The notes under the pieces are model-generated. The model searched no databases, was not told the origin of the DNA, and was given only the letters and a program-made list of their open reading frames with translations. Position numbers and translations under genes: made by a program. Below, one piece after another: positions 36,101 to 47,633 of a DNA stretch of 64,000 nucleotides. Each line of letters starts with the position of its first letter. The stretch's first letter is position 1. Source of the stretch: Isoetes taiwanensis (taxonomy: Eukaryota > Streptophyta > Lycopodiopsida > Isoetales > Isoetaceae); contig JAJEKV010000035.1 of assembly GCA_021234155.1 (NCBI GenBank), forward strand, positions 6,106,068-6,170,067, in the 5' to 3' direction.

Positions 36101-37490
36101 GATTTTCCCACTTCACCTTGGAGTTATGAAGGTAGACAAAGGTGTGGAAGTGACACTGCTTGAAGAAAATTGTCCAGAAGCAGCAATCATTTTCTTCAAA
36201 TTACCAAATAAACAGACCGTACTTCATACTGGGGATTTTCGAGCCTCTCGGGACATGCAAAATTATAAGGAGTTTCTTTCTTCCCCGATCAATGTATTGT
36301 TCCTTGATACAACATACTACATAGCAAAAACACTCAAAATTTGAACTTTTTGAAAAAGCACTGGAGTTTCATAACATTAAGAACTTACCTCAATGGAGAG
36401 ATCGCTGATCTTCTGTTGTGATGCTGCTGTACCATTTTCGAAGGGAAGGAAGGCATCTTTTCCATTATTGTTCAAACTTGTAATCTGTATTTGGAGTTTC
36501 TTGTAATCATCTCCTTCAATTACATTTTTAACTTGGGCTGTTCCCACAATAAATTCTGCAGTAGCAAAGAAGTACGGGCGCTCACAACTAGCAGAAAAAA
36601 GCTCCTCAAAGAATCTTAACTCGTGTAACTCAAATGTCTTGGACGAAGCGATCAACATTACTTCAGCATCTTCTTGATAATTTCGTTCATACTGAAAATA
36701 TTCAGACCTTTTCTGTAGCCGTTGTTTCTGCCCTGTAATTATCATACTTATGGTTTCACGAATAAACTTCGCGGGCACTGGATAAGATACACCTGGCCAT
36801 GTTATTGGCTTGATTCTTCCACTCGCCAACAAATTAGTCACTAGTTTATCCCTCTTTTTCCTCCATTCTTTATTTTCTTCTTGTAGCTTAAAACTTGGTA
36901 GAGTAAAAATGGGAAAAGTATCTAAAACAGCGTGACGTATCTCCCTATGGTTTACAACCATTTGCATCCATTGTGCATCATACCCTGTTTTTTTCAGCGC
37001 CCTCTTACCACTTTTTACATCTTCCCCTCTACTCAATAACACAAATACATGGCGAGATTCTGGAACACGGTCACATCGTACCTGACCGAATTGCACAAGC
37101 ATACCAGCTTCACGGGACTTTACAGGCACAATTGATCTTCGCCAATGATCGTGTTAAAGGTGCTCGATAGGGAATTGCTACATGCAATTACTTTAGAAGA
37201 AATCGTGTTGGTCAGTAGGCTGCGATAGACTCATCCTTCTGTTTAATTTCATCTCTAAGTCCTGCAATACCAACCGCGGTGCCTTTTCCAAATCCCAATT
37301 CAATCCAATCAGCAGAAGCATATTGCAAGAATGTCATGCCAAAGACCTCATTCTGGACAATCAAGTCTGTAATTTTTTCAGCAGGAAGAGACGAAAAACG
37401 AGCACAGACATATTGAACAACATCCATAGGCTGCCATCTTGAAACAGTAGCAATTGAAGGTATGCTCACATCCATAATCTACAATAAAAA
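33136..37490 (-). CDS. Multi-exon gene with N-terminal SAM-like domain, function unknown
   Basis: Exons in transcription order: 37483-37212 (or longer), about 37145-36389, 35198-34990, 34925-34553 and 33448-33136 (stop). Acceptors and donors are good: TTATTGTAG before the first, GAG|GTAAGT at 36388, TTTAAACAG at 35199, GAG|GTTTGT, ATCGCAG, GAG|GTAAAT, TTTTACAG. All downstream junctions keep phase 0. Residues about 12-80 look like a SAM domain (W at the start, [27 protein letters not shown]). The middle is basic and helical. Exon 4 ([19 protein letters not shown]) resembles the DUF8039-type domain of plant transposon proteins. An acidic DDDEDEED stretch follows KGFDKGF in exon 3. The join between the first two exons is unclear: the frames differ and a stop lies at 37212. 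A plant transposon-related gene is my best guess. Confidence 0.55.
35335..36345 (+). pseudogene. SNM1/DCLRE1-type metallo-beta-lactamase nuclease gene fragment
   Basis: Pieces of the plant SNM1 family in order. CPFYKKIPG lies at 35668-35703 and, duplicated, at about 35776. Then [20 protein letters not shown] and HSNHYGGLT (35890-35980). After a GT-AG-like intron (about 36033-36079) come [25 protein letters not shown] and LDTTY (up to 36330). SNM1 nucleases act in interstrand cross-link repair, using HxHxDH zinc ligands. Here the motif is HFHSNH (35943-35960), with Asp changed to Asn, and the HCPG motif is reduced to NCPE. The copy is thus inactive and 3'-truncated. It lies wholly inside the intron between exons 2 and 3 of the minus-strand SAM gene, which suggests capture or insertion. 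35335-35620 may be an N-terminal piece; that part is weak. Confidence 0.75.
35651..35864 (+). repeat. 107-bp tandem duplication in the SNM1 fragment
   Basis: ggttcctgaaccaaatgttcacc... to ...aattaatatgtattt occurs at 35651 and again at 35758, almost unchanged. It doubles the end of one exon and its donor (ccag|gtaaac). The near identity suggests a recent event. Confidence 0.9.
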
Positions 37491-37499
37491 AACAGTAAT

Positions 37500-39630
37500 T
37501 GTGAATATCTAGTATTGGCATAGTCATCAGCTGCTAAGTCACCTACTAATCATACATAGAATGCTTCAAATGCTAGGTCATCTTCTAATCACAAATAGAA
37601 TGCTTCAAATGGTTCTGAATTTTTCCAAACAAGTAACATGAAATGCAATCTCGATAGGATTTTATCATTGTAGAGATAACCTCTTCCTTTTATTTGAGCA
37701 AGGAGATGCAAAATGCAGGAGCCTGAAAGGTATTCACTCTGCACCTCTCTAAAAAGTAACGAGCACAAATTCAAAGGTAGAGCATTCAAAATTTGAAACA
37801 ACAGCAGTGCTTAAATTTGGTATTAAGCTGGCTAAAACTTATGAATGAAGCACTGGATTATGAGATACAAGAACAATGGCATACCTGTGATTGGAATAAA
37901 CGATGTAACTGTGACGTTTCTGGACAGAAGCTCTACAGGATCAAAAAATTCGAATGAAAGAAACCCTACAGAATATTGAAACCTGAACAAAAATGGCATT
38001 CTGGCCATGTCTAACGCCTGCAAGAACCGTTTGTGCAGGCCGCCATCATTAGAAGCTCGAGTTCACCCGTAAGTTTTTTTCCCCCCCGTTTTTTTCATTT
38101 TTTTTTCCTTTTTTTCCCTTTTTTTTAGGGGTTGCTCCTAAAGGGCAAGCTTATTATGGTGGGTGGGTATACTCCAGGTATTAGCCAGTATATACCTGAA
38201 TATACCTAACCTATCCACCGGTGCAATGGTAGCTTAAATTGCTAGTGGAGGCCTTCCTATGCTGCAAAAAGTGGCGACAAATGGCCCAAATCCGATGCAT
38301 TTGCTTAATTATTGAGATAACCATGCTGAAACCTGATATAGTCAGCTATGGTGTCTATGTGCTTCACAAGAGATGAAGGGAAATTCTTTGAACTGGAACA
38401 TAATCTTGATATTAGTCCCTTTGCATTGTCATGCGAAATTTCAAGCAAAAATGTCCATCGCTTAGGGCTTCAAAAATGTTTGCCAATGCTTGAAGCAATG
38501 GAGCGAAAGAATGGTTTGCCTCCATTTTTCACACAGCTCGAGCTCTAGGAAAAAATATAGCAGGCAAGATAATATGATTCCTTCTTGACATCTTATATAT
38601 ATTATCCAATACATAGCTCCCTTGTGGAAAGAGAGCCATAACATTATTTTGTATTAATGTGGATGTTGTTCGCAATACAAACTATATCAAGTCTACTTGT
38701 GACCCACTATTAACTTACAAGTAATTGCATCAGAAACTGCAGTTTTATTGCAAAGGGTTATGGCAATGTCACCCTCACATGCATGATGTGAATACAACAT
38801 AATTTGCAAAGTTGTAGTTTAAAGAAAATTTGGAATTATCGCGTAGGAACTTTAGTGTGACTCATCTATCATCATCTCAAATCTACACTCTGAGAACCTT
38901 CTAGACAGTCACAGGGTAGAATGTTAGCATGTCTAAGATTATTAACATTTTGGACATCTAACAATTACCAAACAATTAACAAACTAGAAAGTATTACTGC
39001 AAAGGTCTATGGCAATGACGCCCTCTCTTGCATGATTTAGACAACAAAGAGAGCTCAAACAATTTGTGGAAGCCATTACAATGTTGATCAGTTGTGAGGA
39101 AATCGTTTCAAGTGTTGGATTCCTCGAGGCATAAGTGTTTGAAACAACTCGCAATTTACTTGTTGGGACATGAATAGGGCATTGTTGGGACATGAAGTAG
39201 TGTAAGCTAATATCTAAGATTCCTTCTTATAGATACTATTCAATTCATACCTCTTATTTCTGGAAATTGCACAAATTGCAAAGTTGTAGTTTCAAAAGTT
39301 TTTTTTTTTTTGTATTATAGATTACGAGGAATTCATCGTAATCTATAGCATTATGCATAGATTATGCATAATGCTGGTAGATTATGCATCTATCGTGATC
39401 TCAGATCCACACTTTCAAATCACTCATAAGGCAGGATACAACATGTCTATGATTATTCACGTTTTGGAAACCTAACAATTACCAAACCTACCCATGACCC
39501 AGTATTAATTTACAAAGACTTGCATCACAAACTACAAAGTATTACTGCACTGGTTCCAAAGTTGTCGTGTTCCCAAGATAATTTTTTCAAAGACTTGCCT
39601 CACAAACTACAAAAAGGGGGAATTTGGGGT
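37500..39630. other. Mostly non-coding stretch before the satellite
   Basis: AT-rich, with T-runs near 38080-38130 and a short palindrome cluster of 'atagattatgcat' near 39330-39390. Around 38325-38365 one frame reads KPDIVSYGVYVL, as in pentatricopeptide repeats, but no array follows. 'cttgcatcacaaactacaaagtattactgca' words recur (38985, 39523) and again beyond the satellite (42410, 42877), so the satellite lies inside a repeat of that kind. Confidence 0.4.
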
Positions 39631-39639
39631 TGGCACCTT

Positions 39640-42195
39640 CGCTGCGATGGATGTGCATTTTTTTTTTGAGGATGCTTCATGGGACCGCGATCGACCATTT
39701 TAACGGCGGATTGACAAATGGAGTTGTTTTGGTGCCTCGATGCTTAAACACTATTGAATCCATAGGGTTTAGATTTTGGCAAAGTTGCCCGCCTCAAAGT
39801 GCTCGAGAACTTGCGTCGCGAGGTTCCCTCGAGGCCTCGAAGAATTTGGGGGAAGAGAACACCCTCCCCAGGCATTGGTTCCAAAGTTGTCGTGTTCCCT
39901 GCTGCCCTGCCCCTACGTCGAGAAAGGGGGGAATTTGGGGGTTGGCACCTTCGTGCAGTGGATGTGCGTTTTTTCTTTTTGAGGATGCTTCATGGGACAC
40001 GATCGACCATTTTAACGGTCGGATTGACAAATGGAGTTGTTTTGGTGCCTCGATGCTTAAACCCTATTGAATCCATAGGGTTTAGATTTTGGCAGCCTTG
40101 CCGGCCTCCAAAGTGCTCGAGAACTTGCGTGCAGGGTTCCCTCGAGGCCTCGAAGAGATACCCCTAAAGGGTTCCCTGGCAGTTTGCCCTTCCCCTCGTC
40201 GAAGAACACCCTTTTTTCCTTCATGGGACATTTTTAGGTTCCAAATGTTGTTTTGGTGCGATGTTCCCTATTGAATCCATAGGGTTTAGATTTTGGCCCT
40301 TGCCCCTCAAAGTGCCGAGAACTGCGTGCGTGGGGGGCCTCGAATTTGGGGGTTGGCACCTTCGTGCCATGGGGGAATTTGGGGGGGTTTAGATTTTTAG
40401 CTTGGATGTCGCGGGAAGGAAGAGAACACCCTTTTTTCTTTTGATGTGCGTTTTTTTTCTTTTTGAGGATGCTTCATGGGACACGATCGACCATTTTAAC
40501 GGCCGGATTGACAAATGGAGTTGTTTTGGTGCCTCGATGCTTAAACCCTATTGAATCCATAGGGTTTAGATTTTGGCAGCCTTGCCTGCCTCCAAAGTGC
40601 TCGAGAACTTGCGTGCAGGGTTCCCTCGAGGCCTCGAAGAGATACCCCAAGGGGAAGGAAGAGAACACCCTCCCCAGGCACTGGTTCCAAAGTTGTCGTG
40701 TTCCCTGCTGCCCTGCCCCTACGTCGAGAAAGGGGGGAATTTGGGGGTTGGCACCTTCGTGCAGTGGATGTGCGTTTTTTCTTTTTGAGGATGCTTCATG
40801 GGACACGATCGACCATTTTAACGGTCGGATTGACAAATGGAGTTGTTTTGGTGCCTCGATGCTTAAACCCTATTGAATCCATAGGGTTTAGATTTTTGGC
40901 AGCGACCTTGCCGCCTCCAAAGTGCTCGAGAACTTGCGTGCAGGGTTCCCTCGAGGCCTCGAAGAGATACCCCAAGGGGAAGGAAGAGAACACCCTCCCC
41001 AGGCACTGGTTCCAAAGTTGTCGTGTTCCCTGCTGCCCTGCCCCTACGTCGAGAAAGGGGGGAATTTGGGGGTTGGCACCTTTTTGGATGTCGTTTTTTT
41101 CTTTTTGAGGATGCTTCATGGGACACGATCGACCATTTTAATGGTCGGATTGACAAATGGAGTTGTTTTGGTGCCTCGATGCTTAAACCCTATCCATAGG
41201 GTTTAATTTTTTTGACCTAGGGTTTAGATTTCCCTGGGCCTCGAGAGATACCCCTAGGGGAAGGAAGAGAACACCCTCCCGGGCCTTCCAAAGTTGTCTG
41301 TTCCCTGAACTTGCGTTGGGGGTTGAGGGGGAATTTTTCTTTTGGGGTTCCCTTTAGGAGGCCTTTTTTTTTTTTGAGGATGCTTCATGGGACCCCCATT
41401 TTAGGGAAGGAAAATGGACACCCTGCCCCTATTGAATCCATAGGGTTTAGATTTTGTTGCCGCCTCAAAGTGCTTCGAGAACTTGCGTCGCGAGGGTTCC
41501 CTCGAGGCCTCGAAGAAGATACCCCAGGGGAAGGAAGAGAACACCCTCCCGGGCATTGGTTCCAAAGTTGTGCACCGCCCTCTTCCCTCGAAAAGGGGAA
41601 TTTGGGGGTTGGCACCTTCGTGCGGTGGATGTCGTTTTTTCTTTTGAGGATGCTTCATGGGACCGCGATCGACCATTTTAACGGTCGGATTGACAAATGG
41701 AGTTGTTTTGGTGCCTCGATGCTTAAACCCTATTGAATCCATAGGGTTTAGATTTTGCGCCTTGCTTGCCTTGCCTCCCTCGAGGCCTCGAAGTGCTTTC
41801 GAGAACTTGCGTCGTTTGGGGTTCCCTCGAGGCCTCGAAGAGATACCCCAAATGGGGGAAGGAAAGAACACCCTCCCGGCCTCCAAAGTGCTTTCGAGAA
41901 CTTGCGTCATGGTTCCAAAGTTGTCGTTTCCTGCGCCCTGCCCCCCTACGTCGAGAAAGGGGGGAATTTGGGGGTTGGCACCTTCGTGCAGTGGATGTGC
42001 ATTTTTTCTTTTTGAGGATGCTTCATGGGACACGATCGACCATTTTAACGGCCGGATTGACAAATGGAGTTGTTTTGGTGCCTCGATGCTTAAACCCTAT
42101 TGAATCCATAGGGTTTAGATTTTGGCAGCCTTGCCTGCCTCCAAAGTGCTCGAGAAGTTGCGTGCAGGGTTCTCTCGAGGCCTCGAAGAGAACTC
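39640..42195. repeat. Satellite of ~310-320-bp units with inverted telo-box motifs
   Basis: Units begin near gaggatgcttcatgggac at 39668, 39980, 40466, 40788, 41108, 41376, 41646 and 42016, with shorter, scrambled copies near 40200 and 41200. Each full unit has aaaccctattgaatccatag followed by ggttta, i.e. AAACCCTA and TAGGGTTT facing each other. It also has a Xho/Stu-like palindrome (ccctcgaggcctcgaag) and g-runs. Open frames in all directions with shared text arise from the repeats and are not genes. Copies 40788 and 41108 are almost identical over 300 bp, so turnover is recent. Confidence 0.9.
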
Positions 42196-42991
42196 CTGTT
42201 CATGATTCCGAGGGCCATGCTTATGCATGCGTGTTGGGTTCCTCGAGGCATGACTGTTTCAAACATCTCGCAGTTTACATGTTGGGACATGAATAGTGCC
42301 TTGTTGGGACATGAAGTAGCATAAGCTAATATCGTATAGGAACACTAGTGTGGTTCTGGTCATCTATCATGACCTCAAATCCACACTTTCAAATTACCAA
42401 ACTTACAAAGACTTGCATCACAAACTATAAAATATTACTGCAAAGCGTAATAATGGTTTCATGTTCACTTGTTGGGACATGAATAGAGCCTTGTCGGTGA
42501 AACACTACCGTGGCTCACGGCAATTTTATTGTAAAGGGTAAAATGATAGCTCAGCTAAAATAATACAATACGCAAATCATGAAGGCACTCGTAGGGCAAC
42601 GTGTTAACACATACTACAATTAATGCACATTTTATCTAGATATTATTAGATATCATATTAGATACAAATTATTTAGATATCTAACAACATGTGGAAGTTA
42701 TGCGAATATGGTTTCACATGTTGGGTTCCTCGAGGCATTGGATGATTCGAATGTGGAGAAATGTATCAGATTAAGGTCATAGAGTGCCTCAACCCTCCTT
42801 GGGCACCGGTTTCAAGCTTGCCCGATTGCATATATCCAAGAGAAAGTTTCGCAAATCACCAAACTTACAAAGACTTGCACCACAAACTATAAAGTATTAC
42901 TGCAAAGCATTATGGCAATGCGCCCTCTCGTGCATGATCTAGACAGCAAAGAGAGCTCAAACAATTTGTAAGTCATTACAATGGTGAACAG

Positions 42992-44020
42992 TTGAGAGGT
43001 ATTTATTTTCTATTTTCTAAAATCTATCGTATGAAGGCATTAGATAGCGATGGAATGTTGCCTTACGAACGTGCTGATGCATGGTTTAAAGCAGTATTGA
43101 GTCATGTTGAGCAAAATAATATGTCTACAGGTGTTCTTTGTGCAAAGTCTCAAACCACGGCTATGGATATGTGGGCTGCTTACATGAGATATGGAATGAC
43201 GGATTGGAGAGAATCAATTTCAAAAAAAGGTGTACTCATAGGATATGGGGAGAAAAGAGAGTGCATACAAGAAGAGGCGATTGCATTGCAAAATGCTTAC
43301 AATTTGTCAGAATTGCCAAAAAGTGAAGTTTTAGAATATCGGGCAATTATGCTCAAGGGATCAATCTTTAGAAGGGGTGACACGATGGTAGTCTGCAATG
43401 AAAATGTAAGTGATGGCCAATGGTATGGGAAGATGAGGTATATTTTTACCCATAAACAGGGGCTTGAAACCAATGTCTTCTTTGCAGCTGACTATTATAG
43501 ATATTGTTGTGTGGCGGATGGAATCCAAGTTGACGAGTCAAGTGGGATGCCTATCCTAGCAGAAGGAATGGAGCCTTTTGACCATGAATCAATCTTGCCT
43601 GTTCGGCACATTCTTCGAGAGGTATGCATGCTGCCACTAAGGGAAGGCACACATAAGAGGACTATTGCGTTTGAAACTATGACCAATAAACTACCAGAGA
43701 GACTTTTACAGTTACATAAAGTTGGGAACATTCCAGTTTGGCCTTTAGAAGGTGATGTGGTTGCAGTTCAAGCAGTGAAACATGGCATTGCTCCTCATTT
43801 AAGTTCACATGATGGTTGCTGGTATGCTATAGTTGCTGCAGTCAATGAAGTAGATAGAAAGGTGAAATTAACATGGCTGAAATCATCAAACAAGAAAAGA
43901 CAAGAATGTTTTGAGATTTCTTACGATGAGAGACGATGGCAATCTTGGGATTGTCTCTTAAGAGTAGTGAACTGTAGAAAGGAAGGACATGGCCGTAAAG
44001 TACGTTATTTTTGTGTTTAA
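42992..44020 (+). CDS. Hypothetical protein, transposon-protein-like, 342 aa ORF intact
   Basis: The longest clean non-repetitive ORF of the right half. Residues about 125-210 (ERGD-like start GSIFRRGDTMVVC, then YGKMRYIF, FFAADYYRYCCVADG, a proline-rich ILPVRHILREVCMLP) resemble the C-terminal beta-rich domain found after TNP2-type transposases. A second segment (GDVVAVQAVKHG...CWYAIVAAVNEVDRKVKLTWL) looks like a Tudor/BAH-like barrel. ATG 42992 may lie within an intron; ATG 43034 (MKALDSDGMLPYERAD) is the better start. A possible donor GTACGT near 43999 means an exon could end there. No disabling change is seen. Role unknown; chromatin reading or a transposase accessory domain are guesses. 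Confidence 0.5.
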   Translation: MRGIYFLFSKIYRMKALDSDGMLPYERADAWFKAVLSHVEQNNMSTGVLCAKSQTTAMDMWAAYMRYGMTDWRESISKKGVLIGYGEKRECIQEEAIALQNAYNLSELPKSEVLEYRAIMLKGSIFRRGDTMVVCNENVSDGQWYGKMRYIFTHKQGLETNVFFAADYYRYCCVADGIQVDESSGMPILAEGMEPFDHESILPVRHILREVCMLPLREGTHKRTIAFETMTNKLPERLLQLHKVGNIPVWPLEGDVVAVQAVKHGIAPHLSSHDGCWYAIVAAVNEVDRKVKLTWLKSSNKKRQECFEISYDERRWQSWDCLLRVVNCRKEGHGRKVRYFCV

Positions 44021-46289
44021 AGCCACTTCATTCATAGAATCTACTGCAGAGATATTTCAGTCATTAGAGGATTGTTTTGTGAGACTTATGCATTATCTTG
44101 AGATTGATTCAAGCTTGTATTTCAGATATTTTTTACATCTCTTGGTCCCCCTGGATAGGGATCTGGTTTGCCACATTCATCTTTTTACACAATTCACTTG
44201 CATCACTTGGATCCATTATTGTGCCATTGTTTGTTATAGCAGGTTTATTTTCAACACATAACTATTCGTACAGATCCTTGTTCATCAACAAGAAGTAAGT
44301 CCTGGATCCTTTTTAATATGTTAATGCTATGTTTCTTTTGTCAAACCAGTGGACATGCACCTCCACTGGCAAATTCAGGAAGACATGCACAATGACAGGC
44401 ATTATATAAGTTACTTATACTGCATAAACTTGTGATGCTATAATCTTACTTCTAAGTCTTGTCTAAATAGTATATTGAGTTGTGATGCTATAATCTAGCG
44501 TGCATAACTGTGCATAAAACTAAGGCTACACATGAACCAAAGGTAGATCTAAAGCCAATTAGGCTTGCTATTGGAACCATAAAAGGGTCATTTTTGCATG
44601 ATTTATGATAGAATTTTGAAAGAATAATTCATGTTATATTAACAGGTTTTGCAGTCAATGGGGAGATTAAATTCAGAAATGTAAAAAGATTGGATATCGG
44701 AGCTGTACACGGATAGATACATGCATACAGGCTATAGACTGTGAATGAAGTAGTGTGAATGTGAACAAGTAACCTAAGGTAAAAATTTTGTGAGTTCTGC
44801 CTAGGTTATTTACACTGAATAAACACAAGCACAAAACCTATATGAAAATTTTGCTTTTGGGCATGCTACAATGGTTCAACCACATTAAGCCATAGACGAT
44901 CAGATATTAGAAAGTACAATCTCAATGGCCGATGAAATTAAGAATGCAGAATTCTATACATAGGAGCAAACCAATGAATTGAGGGACTATTGGGAATGGT
45001 GCCTGGTAATCGAGGTCGAGATTTGAAGCTTATTTTGATGTATTCAGGTCAAAGAATCTACAGTGGTTTTGTCAAATGTTGTATGAATAGTGAATATATT
45101 CCTCAATATTTGAATCAAAATAATTGCGTATTGAAATGAAAAGGTTGTGAAGGTTGAAAAAATGTATCTGATTGCTTAAAGTTCCATTTTCCTTTCAAAT
45201 TTGACATTGTTATTGTACCACAAATTTGCCTATAATAGAGTGAACAATGATTAGGCCTAATGGTTCTATGGCAATGAAGATTCAAATTCCCAAGGCCAGA
45301 TTCATAAAAATTGTCACAATTGGAGGTTTATGGAGCATGCAAATACAGTGCTTCTAAAGATAGGTGCTTCTATACATATCGTGCTACCATACATATGATA
45401 TGTCTAAAGACAACATATCCTTTAATGGCGTGCCAACTTTGTCCTTTCTGAGTTAAATATACTAAAATACCAAATATATTGAACATATGGAAAAGAAAAG
45501 AAAATAGACTTCATACAAATGAGATTAGCATTTAATACGAGGGCCATGAACTCTTACTGCTTTAATCAATGTTGATTTACTGATAAGAAGTTAATGTTCT
45601 TAAAATTTACCTTAATCAGATAAGGACCTTGGATAAATTTCAGAAGACCCATTTATTCTCAAGTAAAATTGTTGACTTAATCACATGGAGATATTCTCCA
45701 ATAAATTGCTTAAAATGGTCATAAAGTGTCCGATATAGTTTTGATTACATACATAATGCATAAAGTTTGGAACCTAACAATTACTGCGGCAAAATGCCCC
45801 AAGTGAAGGAAAAAAACGTGCCATTGCCCCATTTTTACGGAATCTGGCCAGAATCTATTGAAGAACGTCCTGCCTATAGATATGATGAGTCATGGTTTTA
45901 GTCTTGTTTGGCTTTGATCAACCATTGAGCTAGATAGTTGTTGATACACTATGAAACAAAATATAATAACGCTTAGGTATACATTTGTGATTGCAAGGAG
46001 CATATTGTCGTGGTTCTTGAACACGATGAATTAATTTCTAAACCATTACGTTATTCATTTAGAGGTCTTAAGAAAATGTTAGTAGTTTTAGTAAACCAAT
46101 ATTAATTTTAGTTCATATTGAAATGGCCCCATAAACTACTACTAGTTTTAACAAACCACTATCCTATTAGTAATTGACATAAATAACTATGTTGTAAACC
46201 ACTATTCATTTAGACAAACCACTATAGGATGTGGTTTTCTGCTATCAAATAAATTGTTGTATAAAAAACCATGTCTATCATGGTTTTTA
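44021..46289. other. No gene seen
   Basis: AT-rich. A frame at 44098-44298 encodes a hydrophobic stretch (WSPWIGIWFATFIFL, GSIIVPLFVIAGLF) that could be a captured membrane-protein exon, but it is too short to assign. 46080-46250 has repeated 'aaaccacta' words like those near 31470-31560 in inverted order, possibly the two ends of the insert that separates the ORF1-like pieces. Confidence 0.4.
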
Positions 46290-46762
46290 GATTATATGAT
46301 ACTATTTTTATATGGTAGTTCATTTTTGGGTGCCTTGTACTGCCTAACTGGCGTTGGTGTCAAAGAGGCAAAATATGCTGCAATTTGGTCTCTCTCGGCG
46401 GGAGACATGTTTGCGAGGAAGGCGGGGAGCGGCGGAGGAGCTGCAGAAGCACAAATATCATGCAAAAAACAATTCATTTATTTATTATTTTTATAAAAAG
46501 CTATCTTAATACCCAAACCTGCTGGTGTAGTGATAGGTGGAGGTTGGCGTCTTGGAGGAACATCAGCACGATTGCCCCTACCTCGTGGAGTCCTCCTCCT
46601 ATTTTCTCTAAACTCGTCCCTTTCCTCTACACAACAAATTAAAACTCCATGCATAAACTCACATACCTAATTAGAGGGTAAAGCGTATAATAAAAACTAT
46701 ATAAATACTTACCTTCGTCTTGCTCATTCTCCTCGATGCGATTGCGATTACCTCTATTCATC
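46290..46762 (-). pseudogene. 5' exons of a CACTA ORF1-like gene
   Basis: On the minus strand ATG 46762 opens NRGNRNRIEENEQDEG, then donor GTAAGT. Acceptor GTGTAG near 46628 leads to ERDEFRENRRRTPRGR and a proline-rich stretch to TTPAG, then GT. Acceptor TTCTGCAG near 46448 leads to PPPLPAFLANMSPAERDQIA. The reading frame then runs out in inserted AT-rich DNA near 46290. Basic/proline-rich starts with small introns are common in plant CACTA ORF1 genes. The ORF1-like remnant at 31470 on the same strand could be its continuation across the ~15-kb insert. Confidence 0.45.
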
Positions 46763-47209
46763 GCCGAGAAAAGAGCACACCTAGATCAAAAAAGAAATTG
46801 TGAGAGAAACATTTGATAACCATGAATGATATTGGTTGCAATAATAGAATGATACTTACAAACCATAGAGATGAAAAATAGTATTTTTATGGTTGAAATG
46901 TGCCACTAATGATCCCCGTGGGACTTATCGCGCCTTGACCGTCTTGACCGGGGCGGAGGGGGGAGACGATAATGCCATGAATATTGCATCAACGAAAGAG
47001 GGCCACAATGAGGAAAACCGCTAAGAATTGAGCCTCGCCATGACTATATATATTAATTTGAACATAACGAGAATTAGCGAGAGAAAAGCTTTGAACAAGT
47101 GTCTTTGAATAAATACCTAAATTTATATTCTTATCTTCTTATTTATATTAGAAAAGTATCTCGTATATATGTATGGGGTGCATATCGAACTCTAGGTTGC
47201 CATATTATC

Positions 47210-47475
47210 AGGCCATGTATCATGTCATACACCAACCCTAAATTATCCCACGTGGCATTTTTTAGTGCCACATCATGAAACCCCCTACGTTGCGTGTGGC
47301 ACATCATCAAACCCTAGGTTGTGTCACGTCGCGACTTCCTATTGCCACATCATAGTAAGTGCCATGTCATCAAACCCTAGCTTGCGTGTGCCACATCATC
47401 AAACCCTAGATTGTGCCACATGGCATTTACAATCTAGGGTTTGATGATGTAGCACACAAAACCTAGGGTTTGACG
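47210..47475. repeat. Short repeats 'cacatcatcaaaccctag' with telo-box core
   Basis: At least five copies of (t)catcaaaccctag or its inverse (ctagggtttgatgat), mixed with 'gtgccacgtggcat' palindromes. AAACCCTA is the plant telo-box, bound by Myb/TRB proteins (known of the motif). The cluster lies about 500 bp upstream of the ORF1-like start at 46762, as subterminal repeats of a CACTA would. 46800-47200 shows nothing else. Confidence 0.6.
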
Positions 47476-47633
47476 TCTATAGCGACACTTTATCTACAAG
47501 TTATGATTAATAATTTATTTACCATTAATAATAATTTTTTTGATTAATAAATTACTTTTTTCATTAGTAATTTTGACTAAAAAACATTTATTGGTTGCAA
47601 CAAGCCTCAAATAGGAAGACAAAATTATATTAA

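Noticed and set aside
38240-38550. Pentatricopeptide repeat gene fragment
   Set aside because: Only one PPR-like string (KPDIVSYGVYVL) without adjacent repeats; too little to call.
39624-42296. Overlapping 70-220 codon frames in the satellite
   Set aside because: The same text recurs unit by unit in different frames, as tandem repeats without stops give; no domain.
47471-47495. Right terminus of the CACTA-like element beginning at 29111 (tatagcgacactttatctacaag)
   Set aside because: It is not the inverted match of the left end; similarity is only the shared agcgac word in the wrong orientation.
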